In this document: in pieces, positions 6,546 through 7,215 of the stretch | Position numbering within the stretch: position 1 is the first letter of the stretch | Layout: each line of letters opens with the position of its first letter | Source of the DNA: Muribaculaceae bacterium | GTDB taxonomy: Bacteria; Bacteroidota; Bacteroidia; Bacteroidales; Muribaculaceae | NCBI GenBank assembly: GCA_022511505.1 | Contig: JAFLTK010000149.1 | Span: forward strand, 1 to 7,215 | Length of the DNA: 7,215 bases | Reading direction: 5' to 3' | The notes under the pieces: model-generated | Seen by the model: the letters and a program-made list of their open reading frames with translations, nothing else | Database searches by the model: none | Told to the model about the DNA's origin: nothing | Position numbers and translations under genes: made by a program

Positions 6546-6581
6546 GAGAGTGGACGCGACCATCATCGCCGCGTCCCTCTC
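6546..6581 (+). terminator. Strong hairpin between the two secreted-protein genes, probable terminator
   Basis: GAGAG (6546-6550) and GGACGCG (6552-6558) pair with CGCGTCC (6570-6576) and CTCTC (6577-6581): 12 pairs with a single bulged T at 6551 and an 11-base loop. It starts about 20 bases after the stop of the upstream gene. The following bases are pyrimidine-rich (CTCTCTTCTCTATT) rather than a clean T-run, so it may be a terminator, or an intercistronic stem that protects the upstream mRNA if the two genes are cotranscribed. No TAnnTTTG element is seen between the hairpin and the ATG at 6622. Confidence 0.6.
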
Positions 6582-6621
6582 ACCATCTCTCTTCTCTATT
6601 AATTATTAAAAAATCAAAGCC

Positions 6622-7215
6622 ATGTTACGAAAATCACTAATATTTATATCTTTCATCTTCGCGTTCGCCCTCGCGGCGTCGGCAGGAGGCGGTGGGTCTA
6701 AGACTTATTATAGTAAGTTGACTGTTAAGACTTCAGATGAAAAGAAAGGAAAAGTTTACGTCTCTACAAAGTCAACAAATTCTCCTGCCTATGATACATG
6801 GGCTTCGGCAGATAATAGCGGAGATGATAAGCAGACATACTACCTTTATGCTCAACCTGCCGAAGGTCTTGTACTTGATTATTGGAGTACAAACGAGAAT
6901 GGTTCCGGACGCACTGTTGAAGGCACTGCTACTACCTATGCTGTTTCAGCTACAAGCGAAGACCAAAATAATCCTACTACTGTAACTCTATATGCATTCT
7001 TTAAAGATACTCCTCCGGTGTCAATTTCAGTAAATGATGATGTTATAGGTGCTGTAACATTTAGTAATCCGGCAAATAATGTTCTTAACAAAAGTCTTAC
7101 AATTGTTGCTTCGTATAAGATGCCTGCTAAATGGACTAACACTGAAGGTTTTAATGTGACAAGTAAAAGTGTAAAATTCGACGGTTGGTTTAAAAAGGAT
7201 ACTAAAGAATGTGTA
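6622..7215 (+). CDS. Secreted repeat protein, InlB-B/bacterial-repeat-like (3' end beyond the right edge)
   Basis: The frame is open from the ATG at 6622 to the right edge (198 codons), so only the N-terminal part is visible. Residues 1-21 are a signal peptide with a likely cleavage after Ala-Ser-Ala at 19-21, followed by GGGGS. Residues about 31-128 form one beta-module: KLTVKTSDEKKGKVYVS, then YYLYAQPAEGLVLDYWST and VTLYAFFKD, a pattern like InlB B-repeat or 'bacterial repeat' modules (AxPAxGYxFxxW ... xLYAxF). A second copy appears to begin at about 133 (VSISVNDDVIGAVTFS ... VKFDGWFKK). Such repeats act as stalks or adhesive segments in surface proteins. Codons are more A/T-rich (ACA, TCA, AAT, GTA) than in the gene before it. 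It lies 96 bases after that gene, beyond a strong hairpin. The upstream DNA is A-rich (TATTAAAAAATC) with no Shine-Dalgarno site. Whether it shares the C-terminal sorting domain cannot be seen. Confidence 0.8.
   Translation, partial: MLRKSLIFISFIFAFALAASAGGGGSKTYYSKLTVKTSDEKKGKVYVSTKSTNSPAYDTWASADNSGDDKQTYYLYAQPAEGLVLDYWSTNENGSGRTVEGTATTYAVSATSEDQNNPTTVTLYAFFKDTPPVSISVNDDVIGAVTFSNPANNVLNKSLTIVASYKMPAKWTNTEGFNVTSKSVKFDGWFKKDTKECV

Noticed and set aside
1..7215. CRISPR array, transposon ends, phage or defence genes
   Set aside because: No regularly spaced repeats, transposase, integrase or nuclease motifs were seen in either strand.

Overview
The window looks like chromosomal DNA of a Bacteroidales bacterium, most likely from the Muribaculaceae or Prevotella side of the order. 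The reasons are: a lipoprotein-rich gene set with DUF3332 and DUF362 proteins, a long PurM variant of the kind seen in Bacteroidetes, a secreted protein ending in the 'YNLQG...P..GNIYILNGKKILIK'-type C-terminal domain common in those families, A/T-rich sequence instead of clear Shine-Dalgarno sites before the starts, and perfect matches to the Bacteroidetes -7 promoter element TAnnTTTG in the large intergenic region. Genus is not resolvable from the sequence.

Left half (1-3971), all on the minus strand, transcribed right to left: purM (purine synthesis) -> mltF-like lytic transglycosylase lipoprotein -> DUF3332 protein -> DUF362 lipoprotein, whose 3' end lies beyond the left edge. The gaps are 9, 39 and 22 bases, with no convincing terminator or -7 element inside, so the four genes probably form one transcription unit. 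Three of the four products have export signals (two clear lipoboxes and one weak one), so a cytoplasmic purine enzyme leads an envelope-related set.

Middle (3972-4524): a 553-base divergent intergenic region. It holds back-to-back -7 promoter candidates, one per strand. Between the minus-strand candidate and purM is a block of inverted repeats (4148-4222), then a hairpin followed by a short U-tract (4095 down to 4065). This could be a regulated purM leader or a small independent RNA. On the plus side, the candidate promoter implies a 5' UTR of about 220 nt.

Right half (4525-7215), plus strand: a 666-residue secreted protein of unknown function with a C-terminal sorting-like domain, a strong GC-rich hairpin, then the start of a second secreted protein made of InlB-B/bacterial-repeat-like beta modules, cut by the right edge. 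Neither has a function I can name; they look like a tandem of surface or secreted accessory proteins.

No tRNA, rRNA, CRISPR, transposase or phage gene was recognised. The most interesting unexplained part is the structured purM leader region, followed by the pair of secreted proteins.
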